Origin: Apostichopus japonicus
Taxonomy: Eukaryota > Echinodermata > Holothuroidea > Aspidochirotida > Stichopodidae
Length of the DNA: 64,000 bases
Assembly (NCBI RefSeq): GCF_037975245.1
Contig: NC_092576.1
Span: 41,418,611 to 41,482,610 of the forward strand
Direction: 5' to 3'
This document shows positions 63,893 through 64,000 of the stretch, piece after piece; the stretch's first letter is position 1, and every line of letters begins with the position of its first letter. The notes below the pieces were generated by a model that had not been told where the DNA came from, ran no database searches, and worked only from the letters and a program-made list of their open reading frames with translations. Both the position numbers and the translations under genes were made by a program.

Positions 63893-64000
63893 GTAAGTAT
63901 TACAACGTCACTCTAACGTCACTGTGAAGTGATACCAGTTTATATTAAGGTTAACGGTTTCACCACTCGAATCCAAACGAAAGACTGAAAGCACTTTACT

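Larger units (their letters stand above)
57040..64000. other. Introns 6-10 of gene B
   Basis: Apart from the exons, retro-fragment, tandem repeat and possible SINE, I see only sequence alignable to gene A introns and low-complexity GT/G runs at 60236-60280. Confidence 0.5.

Overview
This is an AT-rich, intron-containing animal genomic window. Its centrepiece is a tandem pair of NLR-type innate-immune receptor genes, each with a NACHT nucleotide-binding domain followed by divergent leucine-rich-repeat-like exons. The lineage-expanded NLR style, together with the transposon families, suggests a marine invertebrate deuterostome, most plausibly an echinoderm. That is inference from gene style; the sequence alone does not name a species.

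Layout. 1-1841 (minus) is the remnant of a transposon-type gene: two C2H2 fingers followed by a transposase-like region, broken by two in-frame stops. 1842-7880 is mostly non-coding; it holds an Ig-like coding fragment (5624-5821) and a 450-bp TA-flanked MITE (6482-6931). About 7880-36950 is NLR gene A (plus). Exon 1 is short, exon 2 is large and carries NACHT, and exons 3-9 carry LRR-like modules, followed by three small C-terminal exons. The second intron of A has grown to 13 kb. It contains a 7.2-kb inverted-repeat-bounded element (13655-20894) with a decayed minus-strand gene whose motif order resembles FEN/XPG nucleases, a pair of inverted repeat arms around it, a (TA)n microsatellite and a tRNA-derived SINE.

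37414-47385 has no recognisable gene. It is built from two copies of a ~4.2-kb direct repeat and smaller tandem duplications. About 49130-64000 is NLR gene B (plus), colinear with A exon by exon and intron by intron, and running off the right edge. Its introns carry a non-LTR retrotransposon fragment and a possible SINE.

How the genes relate. A and B arose by tandem duplication. Nine of the ten B exons identified have exactly conserved phase, and seven have exactly the same length as in A. Each copy carries one main lesion in the NACHT exon at a different place: A has a TAA just before the P-loop, and B has a 4-nt net deletion after the NACHT core. The downstream exons of both remain open. 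Both copies preserve a start reading MGN[L/I]RSKL, a good N-myristoylation consensus. The LRR-like part is a 153-codon, phase-0 cassette (206+77+56+120 nt). Its 120-nt exon resembles the last 40 residues of the NACHT exon, which suggests the receptor grew by exon-block duplication.
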